Source: Caballeronia novacaledonica (lineage in GTDB: Bacteria > Pseudomonadota > Gammaproteobacteria > Burkholderiales > Burkholderiaceae). From it: DNA of 64,000 bases. The position numbers were made by a program, and so were the translations under genes. A model generated the notes under the pieces. It was not told the DNA's origin. It saw only the letters and a program-made list of their open reading frames with translations, and searched no databases. The stretch covers positions 248,001-312,000 of the forward strand of contig NZ_OGTP01000004.1 of the NCBI RefSeq assembly GCF_900258035.1. Direction: 5' to 3'. The stretch's first letter is position 1; each line of letters begins with the position of its first letter. This document shows, in pieces, positions 26,948 to 35,996 of this stretch.

Positions 26948-28354
26948 TCAGCGCGCGATCATCGATTTGACGATCTGGCGCACCGGGTCGGAAAACGGCG
27001 GGCGCATCAGATCAGGCTTGTCCGCCGCGCGCAACACCGCGCGCGCGTGGCTGAATGTGCGGAAGCCATCACGGCCGTGATAGCAGCCCATGCCGCTGTT
27101 GCCGACGCCGCCGAACGGCAGGTTCTCGGCACCTGCATGGCGCAACACGTCGTTGAGCGTGACGCCGCCGCTGACCGTGCGCTCCAGCACGAGCGCCTCT
27201 TCCGCCGTGTCGGTGCCGAAGTAGTAGAGGCCGAGCGGGCGCGGGCGGGCGTTGATGAAGGCGATGACCTCGTCGATCTGGCGATACGGTTTGACCGGCA
27301 GCAGCGGTCCGAAGATTTCGTCCTGCATCACCGCGAGTGCATCGCCCGGATTGAGGAGCAGCGTCGGCGCGAGCTTGTGGTGCGGCTGGTTCGCGAAGTC
27401 CTCGCCGGCCGGGTTCAACTCCACCAGTTCCACGCCGGAGTCGCGCGCCTCGCTCAGATAGCCACGCAGGCGCGCGTAGTGGCGCGCGTTGACGATCGAC
27501 GTGTAGTCTGGGTTGTCGCGCAGCGTCGGGTAGAGCGTCGCCACCGTCGAGCGGGCGAGCGCGACGAAATCCGCCATCGATTCCTCGGGCACGAACACGT
27601 AGTCGGGAGCGAGGCAGATCTGCCCGGCATTGCCGAGCTTGCCGGCGAAGATCTTGCCGACGGCCTTCGCGAGGTCGGTCGAGCGCGAGACGATGGTCGG
27701 CGACTTGCCGCCGAGCTCCAGTGTGACCGGCACGAGGTTCTCCGCCGCCGCTCGCATCACGTGTTTGCCGATGCTGCTGGCGCCAGTGAAGAGCAGGTGG
27801 TCGAACGGCTGGCTGCAAAACGACTGACCGACTTCGGGACCGCCCGTGACGATGGCCACTTCGTCCTCGCTGAACGCGAGCGGGAAGATCCGCGCGAGCA
27901 GCGCCGAGGTGTGCGGGTTGAATTCGGACACCTTGATCATCACCCGGTTGCCCGCCGCCAGCGCGCCGGCGAGTCCGCTGAAGGCGAGGAACACCGGGAA
28001 GTTCCAGGCGGCCACGATGCCGATCACGCCGAGCGGCTGATAGTGCACCCACGACTCACCGCGCGAGGTGGCGCGCGCCTCGGGCGTCATCCATCCGGCC
28101 AGATTCGCCTTGTTGAACTTTAGATCCACGAGCGACGCGAGGATGTCGATCATCCGCGAGAAATCGGGGCTGCGGTGGCCGAAGTCGGCGGAAAGCGCCT
28201 CGACGAGCGCCGCTTCGTGATCGACGAGCAGGCCGATCGCACGGTCGATCAGCGCGGTGCGCTCCTCGGCGCTCCACGGCGCGCGGGAGACGCTGGCGGC
28301 GCGCTGCCGGTCGAGGATGCAGCGGATCTGTGCAGCGTGGTCAATTGCGTTCAC
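26948..28354 (-). CDS. NAD(P)-dependent aldehyde dehydrogenase (coniferyl-aldehyde dehydrogenase-like)
   Basis: A 468-residue aldehyde dehydrogenase. The N-terminal cofactor region includes [20 protein letters not shown], the general-base Glu is in [14 protein letters not shown], and the nucleophile Cys in [16 protein letters not shown]. The end is [20 protein letters not shown]. The NAGQ-C-APDYV block is typical of coniferyl/long-chain aldehyde dehydrogenases. Start is GTG at 28354 with GGAGA nine bases upstream; the much longer open frame from 28582 crosses two palindrome repeats and is not coding. First gene of the ALDH-GMC unit, divergent from the acyl-CoA dehydrogenase operon. Confidence 0.9.
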   Translation of the reverse strand: MNAIDHAAQIRCILDRQRAASVSRAPWSAEERTALIDRAIGLLVDHEAALVEALSADFGHRSPDFSRMIDILASLVDLKFNKANLAGWMTPEARATSRGESWVHYQPLGVIGIVAAWNFPVFLAFSGLAGALAAGNRVMIKVSEFNPHTSALLARIFPLAFSEDEVAIVTGGPEVGQSFCSQPFDHLLFTGASSIGKHVMRAAAENLVPVTLELGGKSPTIVSRSTDLAKAVGKIFAGKLGNAGQICLAPDYVFVPEESMADFVALARSTVATLYPTLRDNPDYTSIVNARHYARLRGYLSEARDSGVELVELNPAGEDFANQPHHKLAPTLLLNPGDALAVMQDEIFGPLLPVKPYRQIDEVIAFINARPRPLGLYYFGTDTAEEALVLERTVSGGVTLNDVLRHAGAENLPFGGVGNSGMGCYHGRDGFRTFSHARAVLRAADKPDLMRPPFSDPVRQIVKSMIAR

Positions 28355-28446
28355 GGTTGATGTCTCCTTTCGTATTTGGATTGGACGCCTGGACAGCCAG
28401 CGTTGCGCCCCGCGCCTACACGCTATCGATGCCGCCCGGCGGAGAT

Positions 28447-28467
28447 GCCTCCCCGGTTCGGGGGGGC
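28447..28467. repeat. Island palindrome, copy 5
   Basis: GCCTCCCCGGTTCGGGGGG. In the 294-bp divergent promoter region between the aldehyde dehydrogenase and the central acyl-CoA operon, close to copy 6. Confidence 0.6.
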
Positions 28468-28527
28468 CGCTTCGCGGTGGCGCGCCGTCGCCGGGGTTCG
28501 CGAGACGCGAGGCAAGGCAGGACAAAT

Positions 28528-28555
28528 CCCCCCCGAACCGGGTAGGTGGGGCGCC
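28528..28555. repeat. Island palindrome, copy 6
   Basis: CCCCCCCGAACCGGGTAGG followed by TGGGGCGCC, nearly identical in core to copy 1 at 12453. In the same divergent region as copy 5. Confidence 0.65.
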
Positions 28556-28648
28556 TTCGGGACGCACGCATGATGACTTCACTCACTAGCCGCGTACCAA
28601 TCCAAAACGCCGCCCGGTGGCCCGCCAACTACATAGGAGACCCCGTTC

Positions 28649-29788
28649 GTGCAAGTACACCGCACTGTTTTTCGTGAAGACCACGAAATGTTGCGTGAGA
28701 CCGCGCGGCGCTTTTACGAGCGCGAGTGTGTCCCGCGCCAGCAGGCCTGGGATGAGGCCGGGCGTGTCGACCGGGAGGCCTGGCTGAAGGCCGGGCGCGA
28801 AGGCCTGCTGTGCGTGACGATGCCCACCAAATACGGCGGCGGCGGCGGCGACTTCGGCCACGCGGCGGTCGTCCTTGAGGAAATGCACCGCGCCGGCATC
28901 TCGGGTGCGGGGTTCTCGCTGCATTCGGACATCATCGCGCCGTACATCAACCGCCTCGGCACCGAAGAGCAGAAACGGCGCTGGCTGCCGCGCATCTGCG
29001 CGGGCGAGGCGATTCTCGCGATCGGCATTACGGAGCCCGGCGGGGGCTCGGACGTGAAAGCCTGCCGCACGACAGCCGTGCGCGACGGCGACGCGTTCGT
29101 CATTAACGGCAGTAAGACGTTCATCTCGAACGGCATGAGCGCGGACCTGATCGTGCTCGTGTGTAAGACCGATCCTGCCGCGGGCGCGCGGGGCGTGAGC
29201 CTCATCGTCGTCGAGATGGAGCGGCCCGGCGTGCGGCGCGGGCGCAGGCTGCACAAGGTCGGCCAGCCCGCCGCCGACACCGCCGAGCTCTTCTTCGACG
29301 ACGTGCGCGTGCCCGTCGACAACCTGCTCGGCGAACTGAACCAGGGGTTCGGCTACCTGATGCGGGAGTTGGCACAGGAGCGGCTCATCATCGCGCTCTA
29401 TGCGGCCGCGGCGCTGGAGCGGCTGCTCGGCCTTACGCTCGACTACGTAAAGGACCGCAAGGCCTTTGGCCAGACTGTGTGGGATTTCCAGAACACGAAG
29501 TTCAAGCTCGCCGACGTAAAGGCCCAGGCCGTGGCCCTGCGAACGATGGTTGACTACTACCTGGGCGAGCACCTGCGCCGCCGGCTCACGGTCCACGAAG
29601 CGGCGATCGCGAAGCTGCATGCGACCGAGACACTCTGGAAATGCATCGACGACATGGTCCAGCTCCACGGCGGCTACGGCTACATGCTCGAGTATCCCAT
29701 CGCGCGCGCGTTCACCGATTACCGCGTCTCGCGTGTGACGGGCGGTGCGAGCGAAGTAATGCGCGAGCTGATCGCGCGCGAACTGTGA
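28649..29788 (+). CDS. Acyl-CoA dehydrogenase, long-chain/branched type, copy 1
   Basis: A 379-residue flavoenzyme making the first double bond in beta-oxidation and passing electrons to EtfAB. Marks are ITEPGGGSDVKACRTTAVRD, NGSKTFISNG, DYVKDRKAFGQTVWDFQNTK and MVQLHGGYGYMLEYPIARAF. The MCAD catalytic-Glu position is Gly here (TGGASE), while E244 in LAQERLIIAL fits the base position used by LCAD and isovaleryl-CoA dehydrogenase. Start is GTG with AGGAGA upstream. It opens the central plus-strand operon and is a close paralogue of the gene at 38362. A fossil of the same gene's first 30 codons is at 48362. Confidence 0.92.
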   Translation: MQVHRTVFREDHEMLRETARRFYERECVPRQQAWDEAGRVDREAWLKAGREGLLCVTMPTKYGGGGGDFGHAAVVLEEMHRAGISGAGFSLHSDIIAPYINRLGTEEQKRRWLPRICAGEAILAIGITEPGGGSDVKACRTTAVRDGDAFVINGSKTFISNGMSADLIVLVCKTDPAAGARGVSLIVVEMERPGVRRGRRLHKVGQPAADTAELFFDDVRVPVDNLLGELNQGFGYLMRELAQERLIIALYAAAALERLLGLTLDYVKDRKAFGQTVWDFQNTKFKLADVKAQAVALRTMVDYYLGEHLRRRLTVHEAAIAKLHATETLWKCIDDMVQLHGGYGYMLEYPIARAFTDYRVSRVTGGASEVMRELIAREL

Positions 29789-29815
29789 CGACTTGACGAA
29801 ATAACAGGAGAAGCC

Positions 29816-31003
29816 ATGAGTGAAAAAGTAGTGGTATGCGGCGTCGGTATGATCCAGTTTTCGAAACCGGGCGCGAGCCCGAGCTACACCGATATGGGCG
29901 CAGAGGCCGTGCGTTTCGCGCTCGCCGATGCGGGAATCGGCTATGAGAAAGTGCAGCAGGCATTCGCGGGCTACGTGTATGGCGATTCGACCTGCGGCCA
30001 GACGGTCATCTACGAAGTGGGCATGACAGGGATTCCGGTCGTCAATGTCAACAACAACTGCTCGACCGGCTCCACGGCGCTGTATCTCGCACGCCAGGCG
30101 GTTGCATTGGGCGACGCGGACTGCGTGCTCGCGCTCGGCTTCGAGCAGATGCAGTCCGGCGCGCTGAAGTCGCACTGGGACGACCGTCCGCGCACACGCG
30201 CACGTTTCCAGCACGTCGTGGACAGTCTGACGGGTGACGTCGAGGGCCTGCCCGGCGCGCTGCGCAGCTTCGGCGGCGCGGGCCGCGAGCACATGCAGAA
30301 GTACGGTACGAAGATGGAGACCTTCGCGGCGATCCGCGCGAAGGCGAGCCGTCACGCGGCGAACAACCCGCTCGCGCTGTTCAAGAATGTCGTGACGACC
30401 GAAGACGTGATGAACGACAAGGTGATGTGGCCGGGCGTGATGACGCGCCTGATGGCCTGCCCGCCGACCTGCGGCGCGGCCGCCGCGATCATCTGCTCGG
30501 AAGCGTTCGCGAAGAAGCATGGCTTGCGCACCGACGTGCAGATCCTCGCCCAGTCGATGACCACCGATCCAGCCGAATCGTTCGATCCGCCTTCGATGAT
30601 CGCCTATGTCGGCGGCTACATGGCGCGCGCGGCGGCGCAACAGGTCTACGAGAAGTCCGGCTTCGGCCCCGAGGACATTCAGGTTTGCGAACTGCACGAC
30701 TGCTTCGCGCAGAACGAGCTCCTGACGTACGAGGCACTGGGCTTCTGCCGGACCGGCGGCGCGGAGAAGTTCGTGATGGACGGCGACAACACCTATGGCG
30801 GCCGCGTCGTGACGAACCCATCGGGCGGTCTGCTATCGAAGGGCCATCCGCTCGGCGCCACGGGTCTGGCGCAGTGCTACGAGCTTACGCATCAACTGCG
30901 CGGCACGGCTGACCGCCGCCAGGTCGATGGCGTGAAGCTGGCGTTGCAACACAACCTCGGCCTCGGCGGGGCGTGTGTGGTGACGTTGTACGGCAAGAAC
31001 TAA
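29816..31003 (+). CDS. SCP-x-type thiolase, copy 2
   Basis: A 395-residue thiolase strongly similar over its whole length to the one at 23798. The nucleophile C82 lies in NNNCSTGSTALYLARQAV. Other conserved stretches are GGAGREHMQKYGTKMETFAA, CELHDCFAQNELLTYEALGF, GHPLGATGLAQCYELTHQLR and QHNLGLGGACVVTLYG. It cleaves a 3-oxoacyl-CoA to acetyl- or propionyl-CoA and a shortened acyl-CoA. Second gene of the central operon, 27 bp after the acyl-CoA dehydrogenase with AGGAG before its ATG. Two near-identical thiolases suggest either a duplicated operon or two successive cleavage rounds. Confidence 0.92.
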   Translation: MSEKVVVCGVGMIQFSKPGASPSYTDMGAEAVRFALADAGIGYEKVQQAFAGYVYGDSTCGQTVIYEVGMTGIPVVNVNNNCSTGSTALYLARQAVALGDADCVLALGFEQMQSGALKSHWDDRPRTRARFQHVVDSLTGDVEGLPGALRSFGGAGREHMQKYGTKMETFAAIRAKASRHAANNPLALFKNVVTTEDVMNDKVMWPGVMTRLMACPPTCGAAAAIICSEAFAKKHGLRTDVQILAQSMTTDPAESFDPPSMIAYVGGYMARAAAQQVYEKSGFGPEDIQVCELHDCFAQNELLTYEALGFCRTGGAEKFVMDGDNTYGGRVVTNPSGGLLSKGHPLGATGLAQCYELTHQLRGTADRRQVDGVKLALQHNLGLGGACVVTLYGKN

Positions 31004-31063
31004 GAGGGAAGAGCTGGCTGCGGCGCGCGCAGCGGCCAGCTCCGCCGTAAAGGAAAACATGTC

Positions 31064-31894
31064 ATGAACGAGACACTACACAACAAAGTTGCGATCGTCA
31101 CTGGCGCAGGCCGGGGCATCGGGCGCGAAATCGCTCTCAAATTTGCGTGCTCGGGCGTGCGTGTCGTCGTGAACGATCTCGATGCGCAGCCCGCGGGCGA
31201 AGTGGCTGCCGAGATCGAGCGCGAAGGCGGCCTGGCGCTCGCCTTCGCCTGCAACGTAACGGACCCCGACTTCGGCAGGCGTCTGGTCGAGGCCACGCTC
31301 GAGCGTTTCGGCGCGATCGACATCATCGTCAACAACGCTGGCTTCACGTGGGACAACGTGATCCAGAAGATGAGCGACGAGCAGTGGGACGCCGTCCTCG
31401 ATTGCCACCTGAAGGCACCGTTCAACCTGTTGCGCGCGGTGCAGCCGTATTTCCGCGAAATCAGCAAGGCCGAGGCCGAGGCCGGTAAGGAAGTGTTCCG
31501 CAAGGTCGTCAACATCTCGTCGGTCTCTGGCACCGAAGGCAACGCAGGCCAGGTCAACTATTCGGTGGCCAAGGCGGGTGTCATAGGCATGACGAAGACG
31601 CTGGCGCGCGAGTGGTGCCGCATGAAGGTGAACGTGAACTGTGTTGCATTCGGCTTCATCGAAACGCGCCTCACCCAGGCCACCACCGAGGCCAAAACGG
31701 TCAGTATCGATGGCCGCGAGATCAAGGTGGGTCTGCATCCCGACCGCGTCGAGCAAGCCAGCAAGAGCATTCCGCTTGGGCGCCCGGGCAAGCCCGAAGA
31801 GGCCGCGGGTGCGGTCTACATGTTCTGTATTCCTGAGTCAAACCACGTTTCGGGCCAGACGATCATTTGCGGTGGCGGGATCGGCGGCTTCTGA
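31064..31894 (+). CDS. SDR 3-hydroxyacyl-CoA dehydrogenase, copy 1
   Basis: A 276-residue short-chain dehydrogenase. Cofactor motif TGAGRGIG (13-20), NNAG (90-93), catalytic S152/S153 in NISSVSG and Y166/K170 in NYSVAKAG. A distinctive insert (EAEAGKEVFRKVVN) and the C-terminal TVSIDGREIKVGLHPDR are shared with the paralogue at 40509 and, in decayed form, with the fossil at 48455. Its place after the acyl-CoA dehydrogenase and thiolase fits oxidation of a 3-hydroxyacyl-CoA. Third gene of the central operon, 60 bp after the thiolase. Confidence 0.9.
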   Translation: MNETLHNKVAIVTGAGRGIGREIALKFACSGVRVVVNDLDAQPAGEVAAEIEREGGLALAFACNVTDPDFGRRLVEATLERFGAIDIIVNNAGFTWDNVIQKMSDEQWDAVLDCHLKAPFNLLRAVQPYFREISKAEAEAGKEVFRKVVNISSVSGTEGNAGQVNYSVAKAGVIGMTKTLAREWCRMKVNVNCVAFGFIETRLTQATTEAKTVSIDGREIKVGLHPDRVEQASKSIPLGRPGKPEEAAGAVYMFCIPESNHVSGQTIICGGGIGGF

Positions 31895-31992
31895 GCGAGT
31901 CTGCCGGCACCCCTGTCGCGCAAAGCACCAGCGGTCCCGAGAAAGACCGCCTTGGCTCGCCACCGCGAGCCCGCCAATATGGAGACACAGGC

Positions 31993-33561
31993 ATGTACAT
32001 GACGCAGGGATTGCATCGTGGATTGCAGCAGCATCCCGACAAGGAAGCCGTTTGCTTCGAAGGCAAGAACCTGACCTACCGCGAGTTAGGCACGCGCGTG
32101 GCGCGCTTAGCCGGCGCGCTCCAGCAGTTGGGCGTCGAGCGCGGCGAGCGGGTGGCATTTCTGTCCTTCAATTCGGCCCGCTACATCGAGTACTACATGG
32201 CCGTGCCGTGGGCCGGAGCGGTACTCAATCCCGTGAACTATCGCTGGAGCGCGGGCGAGATTCTCTATTCGCTTGACGACTGCGCGACCACGGTGCTGAT
32301 CGTGGATGATCCGTTCGTCGAGACCGCGCAGAAGATGGCCCGCAAGTGCGCAAGCCTGCGCCAGCTGATCTATGCGGGCGACGGTGAAACGCCGCCGGGC
32401 ATGCTGAACTACGAAACGCTCATCGCGCAGACGGAGCCAGTCGAGGACGCCTATCGCCACGGCGACGACCTCGCGGGCATCTTCTACACGGGCGGCACGA
32501 CGGGGGTGCCCAAGGGCGTGATGCTGAGCCATACGAACCTGATCTCGTCATCCTGCAATCAGGGCCTTCTGCGCACGGTCGACAGCGAGATGCGCACACT
32601 CCACGTCATGCCGATGTTTCATCTCGCGTGCTTTGCCTCCATCGTGGGGGTGTTCGTGAACGGGGCGACGCATGTAGCGCTGCGCTCGTACGATCCGCAG
32701 GCGATGCTCGAATGCGTCTCGCGGGATCGCGCGACGCACGTGCTGCTCGCACCCACGATGATTCAGATGGCGCTCGAATGGCTGGAGAGGAATCCGGAGC
32801 ATGCGGCGGCGTTCGATCTGGGCCACATCCGTTCTCTGCGCTACGGGGCGTCGCCGATGACGCCGACCCTGCTCAATCGCACGCGCGCCGCCTTTCCGAA
32901 CTGCGACTTCGGACAGGGCTACGGTATGACCGAGCTCGCGCCGGTTGCGACTCTCTTGACCGCCGAGGACCACAGCGAAGCGGCCATGAAGAGCGGCAAG
33001 ATGTACTCGGTGGGCCGCCCGGTGCCGCTCGTCGAGCTGAAGATTGTTGACGCGGAGGATCGCGAGGTGCCGCGCGGCACGGTTGGCGAAATTGTCGTGC
33101 GCGGACCGAACGTGATGCTCGGCTACTGGAACAAGCCCGAGGCGACGACCGAGGCGCTGCGCGGTGGCTGGATGCACACGGGAGACGGCGGCTACATGGA
33201 TGCGGACGGTTATCTGTTTCTCGTCGACCGCCTCAAGGACATGATCATCAGCGGTGGCGAGAACATCTACTCGGCCGAGGTCGAGAAAGCGCTCGCAGGC
33301 TGCCCGGTGGTCGGGCAATGTGCGGTGATCGGCGTGCCGCATGAGAAGTGGGGCGAATCGGTACATGCCGTCATCGTGCTCAAGCCCGGCGCGAGCGCCA
33401 CGCTGGAGAGCATCCAGAGCCACTGCCGTGAGCTGATCGCGGGCTACAAGATCCCGCGCAGCGTGGACTTTGTCGATGCGCTGCCGATGACGAGCGTCGG
33501 CAAGATCGCGAAGAACGAACTGCGCGCACGCTATCGCAAGCCGACGCCGGTAACCGCCTGA
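31993..33561 (+). CDS. AMP-forming acyl-CoA synthetase, copy 2
   Basis: A 522-residue adenylate-forming ligase. Motifs: P-loop GIFYTGGTTGVPKGVMLSH, GQGYGMTELAPVATLL, MHTGDGGYMDADGYLFLVDR, DMIISGGENIYSAEVEKAL and the catalytic lysine in TSVGKIAKNELRARY. The start at 31993 gives the usual N-terminus (MYMTQGLHRGLQQHPDKEAV) with GGAGA upstream; the longer frame from 31867 reaches back into the SDR gene. Fourth gene of the central operon. It differs clearly from the synthetase at 17641, suggesting a second acid substrate or a side-product acid. Its first 38 codons have a fossil copy at 48725. Confidence 0.92.
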   Translation: MYMTQGLHRGLQQHPDKEAVCFEGKNLTYRELGTRVARLAGALQQLGVERGERVAFLSFNSARYIEYYMAVPWAGAVLNPVNYRWSAGEILYSLDDCATTVLIVDDPFVETAQKMARKCASLRQLIYAGDGETPPGMLNYETLIAQTEPVEDAYRHGDDLAGIFYTGGTTGVPKGVMLSHTNLISSSCNQGLLRTVDSEMRTLHVMPMFHLACFASIVGVFVNGATHVALRSYDPQAMLECVSRDRATHVLLAPTMIQMALEWLERNPEHAAAFDLGHIRSLRYGASPMTPTLLNRTRAAFPNCDFGQGYGMTELAPVATLLTAEDHSEAAMKSGKMYSVGRPVPLVELKIVDAEDREVPRGTVGEIVVRGPNVMLGYWNKPEATTEALRGGWMHTGDGGYMDADGYLFLVDRLKDMIISGGENIYSAEVEKALAGCPVVGQCAVIGVPHEKWGESVHAVIVLKPGASATLESIQSHCRELIAGYKIPRSVDFVDALPMTSVGKIAKNELRARYRKPTPVTA

Positions 33562-33660
33562 TCCGAAGGGGCGAACCTCGCCCTCTTCATTAACCCATCC
33601 GCGAGTGCGGCCTGCGTCATGCGGGCGTGGCCCCTCGTTCTCACCAGAAGGAGAGAGCAG

Positions 33661-34593
33661 ATGCAACTCTATGGAAACATCGAGGTCGATGCCGTTTCGA
33701 CCTGCAGGCACGCCGATTCGCTCAAGTCCACCGACAGCGAGTCCTGGCCGTTCAGCGTGCGGCGCGTGCAGCCCACGATCGGCGCCGAGATCGGCGGCAT
33801 CGACCTGCGCGACCCTCTAACTGACGATCTTTATCTTGCGCTGCGTCGTGCGCTGGTGAAGTTCAAGGTGCTGTTCTTCCGCAACCAGAATATCACGCCC
33901 GCGCAGCACGTAGCGGTGGCGCGCCGCTTCGGCGAGCTGGAGATCCACCCGGTGATCCCGCATCATCCCGATCACCCGGAGCTTTGCGTTTTTGGGCGCA
34001 AGGACGGCAAGCCCGGCCGGGAGAATCTCTATCACTCGGACGTGTCGTGGCGCGAGATCCCGTCGATGGGCTCGATGCTGCGCTGCGTGACCTGCCCCGA
34101 GGTGGGTGGCGACACCATGTGGATCAATATGGTGGCCGCATACGAGAACCTGCCCGAAGACGTCAAGCAGCTGATCGGCAAGCTCCAGGCTGTGCATGAC
34201 GGCCTGCCGGTCTTCAGCCAGGGTCTGAACGCCGAGCAGGTCGAGGGGTATCGCAAGAAGTATCCGCCGATGATTCACCGGGTCGTGCGCACACATCCGG
34301 AAAGTGGCGAGAAGATTCTGTATGTGAACGAGGGCTTCACGACCCACCTCGCGAACTTCACTACGGTGAAGCCGTACCGTTTCGGCTCGGACTTCAAGAT
34401 GGCCGAGATGGACCTGCTGCAGTACCTATTCCGCCAGGCTGCCGCGCCGGAGTATCAGGTGCGCCTGCACTGGCAACCCGACACGATCGCGTTCTGGGAC
34501 AACCGTTCGACGCAGCACTATGCGGTGCAGGACTACTACCCGGCCGAGCGCCAGATGATGCGCGCAACGATTGTTGGCGACAGGGTGTTCTGA
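33661..34593 (+). CDS. TauD/TfdA-family Fe(II)/2-oxoglutarate dioxygenase
   Basis: A 310-residue mononuclear-iron dioxygenase. The iron ligands are H125 and D127 (LYHSDVSW) and H286 (STQHYAVQDYYP); the 2-oxoglutarate-binding arginine is probably R297 or R301 (ERQMMRATI). The N-terminal core has TIGAEIGGIDLRDPL and VLFFRNQNITPAQHVAVARR. Start at 33661 follows AGAAGGAGAG. Family members hydroxylate sulfonates, aryloxyacids, carnitine precursors and acyl chains, giving C-S, C-O or C-H oxidation. Inside an acyl-CoA operon it may hydroxylate a chain or break an ether, a step a plain beta-oxidation operon does not need. Fossil C-terminus at 48839. Confidence 0.9.
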   Translation: MQLYGNIEVDAVSTCRHADSLKSTDSESWPFSVRRVQPTIGAEIGGIDLRDPLTDDLYLALRRALVKFKVLFFRNQNITPAQHVAVARRFGELEIHPVIPHHPDHPELCVFGRKDGKPGRENLYHSDVSWREIPSMGSMLRCVTCPEVGGDTMWINMVAAYENLPEDVKQLIGKLQAVHDGLPVFSQGLNAEQVEGYRKKYPPMIHRVVRTHPESGEKILYVNEGFTTHLANFTTVKPYRFGSDFKMAEMDLLQYLFRQAAAPEYQVRLHWQPDTIAFWDNRSTQHYAVQDYYPAERQMMRATIVGDRVF

Positions 34594-34691
34594 CGCGACG
34601 GCAGCCGCGGCGTGTCACGTGTTTGCGAGACGACACGCATGCGAGGCCGCCCGAGCCCTATCCCGACCCGATGCCCCCACGCACTGACACC

Positions 34692-35168
34692 ATGACCACG
34701 CCCCACATTGTCCCGAATACGGGATTGTTCTGCGACGCACTTGTGCCCGGCACGCGTCTGCACTCCCGCGCGCGCACCATCACGGAGACAGACCTCGTAA
34801 GTTTTGTCAACCTGAGCTGGCTGAACGAAGAGCTTTTCACCAATGTCCACGATCGCGCGGAGACGGCGATTGCGGGCCGCGTCGTGCCTGCGGCGCTTGT
34901 CTACGCGATCGCCGAAGGATTGATGACGCCGTCGTTCCAAGGCACCGGTCTCGCGTTTCTCAACGCCCAACTCGACGTGAAGAAGCCGGTGCGGGTGGGC
35001 GATACGGTCCACGTCGAATGCGAGGTGATCGAGCAGCGCATGACCTCGAAGCCAGGGCGCGGCATCGTGCGCACGCACAACGCCGTGGTGAACCAGCACG
35101 GCGAGACGGTGCTCGTCTATACGCCGCTGCGCATGATGCGTGCTTCGACCACAGAGGTGCACGCATGA
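34692..35168 (+). CDS. MaoC-like hotdog protein lacking the usual catalytic Asp/His
   Basis: A 158-residue hotdog-fold protein placed by TETDLVSFVNLSWLNEELFT, VVPAALVYAIAEGLM and LDVKKPVRVGDTVHVECEVI. In active MaoC hydratases the helix carries an Asp-x-Asn-Pro-x-His pattern; here the equivalent reads NLSWLNEELFTN, so neither the Asp nor the His is in place. It may be a non-catalytic partner or have another activity. Its stop overlaps the next gene's start by 4 bp (ATGA). The start is uncertain: ATGs at 34671 and 34692 are both possible and neither has a good ribosome-binding site. Confidence 0.75.
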   Translation: MTTPHIVPNTGLFCDALVPGTRLHSRARTITETDLVSFVNLSWLNEELFTNVHDRAETAIAGRVVPAALVYAIAEGLMTPSFQGTGLAFLNAQLDVKKPVRVGDTVHVECEVIEQRMTSKPGRGIVRTHNAVVNQHGETVLVYTPLRMMRASTTEVHA

Positions 35169-35971
35169 GCGAGCCCTTTTTCAAGCTGACACGCGAAGGC
35201 GCGATCCTGATCGCGACGATGAATCGCCCGCAGACGCGTAACGCGTTGACGGACCACGACGTCGTACCCGCTTTCACCGAACTCTGCGAGGAGGTCAACG
35301 TCGACGCCAGCGTGCGCGTGCTGGTGCTGACAGGCGCGGGACCGGCGTTTTCCTCGGGCGGCAATCTGAAGACGATCCGCGAGCGCTTCGGCAGCGGGCG
35401 CGGTGCGCCGCACGAAAGCCGCACCGCCTACCGCGATGGCATCCAGCGCATTCCGCTCGCGCTTTGCAACCTCGAAGTGCCAACGATCGCCGCCGTCAAT
35501 GGACCCGCATACGGCGCCGGCAACGACCTCGCGTGCATGTGCGACATTCGCATCGCCTGCGAGAGCGCCGTGTTCGCCGAGAGCTTCGTCAAGCTCGGCC
35601 TGATTCCCGGCGACGGCGGCGCGTGGCTGCTGCCGCGCGTCGTGGGCATGTCGCGCGCGTGCGAGATGTCGTTCACGGGCGACCCGATCGACGCCACTAC
35701 GGCGCTTGCCTGGGGTCTCGTTTCACGCGTCGTTCCGGCAGAACATCTGCTGCCGTCTGCGCTCGATCTGGCGCGCCGTATCGCGGCCAACTCGGGACCG
35801 GCGCTGCGCATGACCAAGCGTCTCCTGATCGAAGGGCGGCATGCGCGGCTCGACTCGCTGCTCGACCAGTCGGCGGCGTTGCAGGCGCTCGCGCACCAGA
35901 CCACCGAACACGAAAGCGCACTCGACGCGGCGCTCGCACGCTTCGGGCAGCCGCGCGCCGCCACACCCTGA
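35165..35971 (+). CDS. Enoyl-CoA hydratase/isomerase (crotonase) family protein
   Basis: A 268-residue crotonase-fold enzyme. Oxyanion-hole segments are GAGPAFSSGGNLKTIRERFG and AAVNGPAYGAGNDLACMCDI, and the active-site helix is ESFVKLGLIPGDGGAWLLPR. In the usual second catalytic position (Glu of the PGAGG-type loop) there is Asp (PGDGGA), as in some isomerases and hydrolases of this fold, so hydratase activity is not certain. It starts in the stop codon of the preceding hotdog gene, suggesting joint action on one enoyl-CoA intermediate. Length normal. Confidence 0.88.
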   Translation: MSEPFFKLTREGAILIATMNRPQTRNALTDHDVVPAFTELCEEVNVDASVRVLVLTGAGPAFSSGGNLKTIRERFGSGRGAPHESRTAYRDGIQRIPLALCNLEVPTIAAVNGPAYGAGNDLACMCDIRIACESAVFAESFVKLGLIPGDGGAWLLPRVVGMSRACEMSFTGDPIDATTALAWGLVSRVVPAEHLLPSALDLARRIAANSGPALRMTKRLLIEGRHARLDSLLDQSAALQALAHQTTEHESALDAALARFGQPRAATP

Positions 35972-35996
35972 CCTGTTCTGATATGAGGTACGAGCG

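Noticed and set aside
29312..30697. Very long minus-strand frame (from 28586 to 30697) opposite the ACAD and thiolase genes
   Set aside because: His/Arg/Ala-rich antisense shadow of two certain genes, a common effect of high GC3.
32548..33711. 387-codon minus-strand frame opposite the synthetase
   Set aside because: Antisense to a gene with all adenylation motifs; no protein family recognised.
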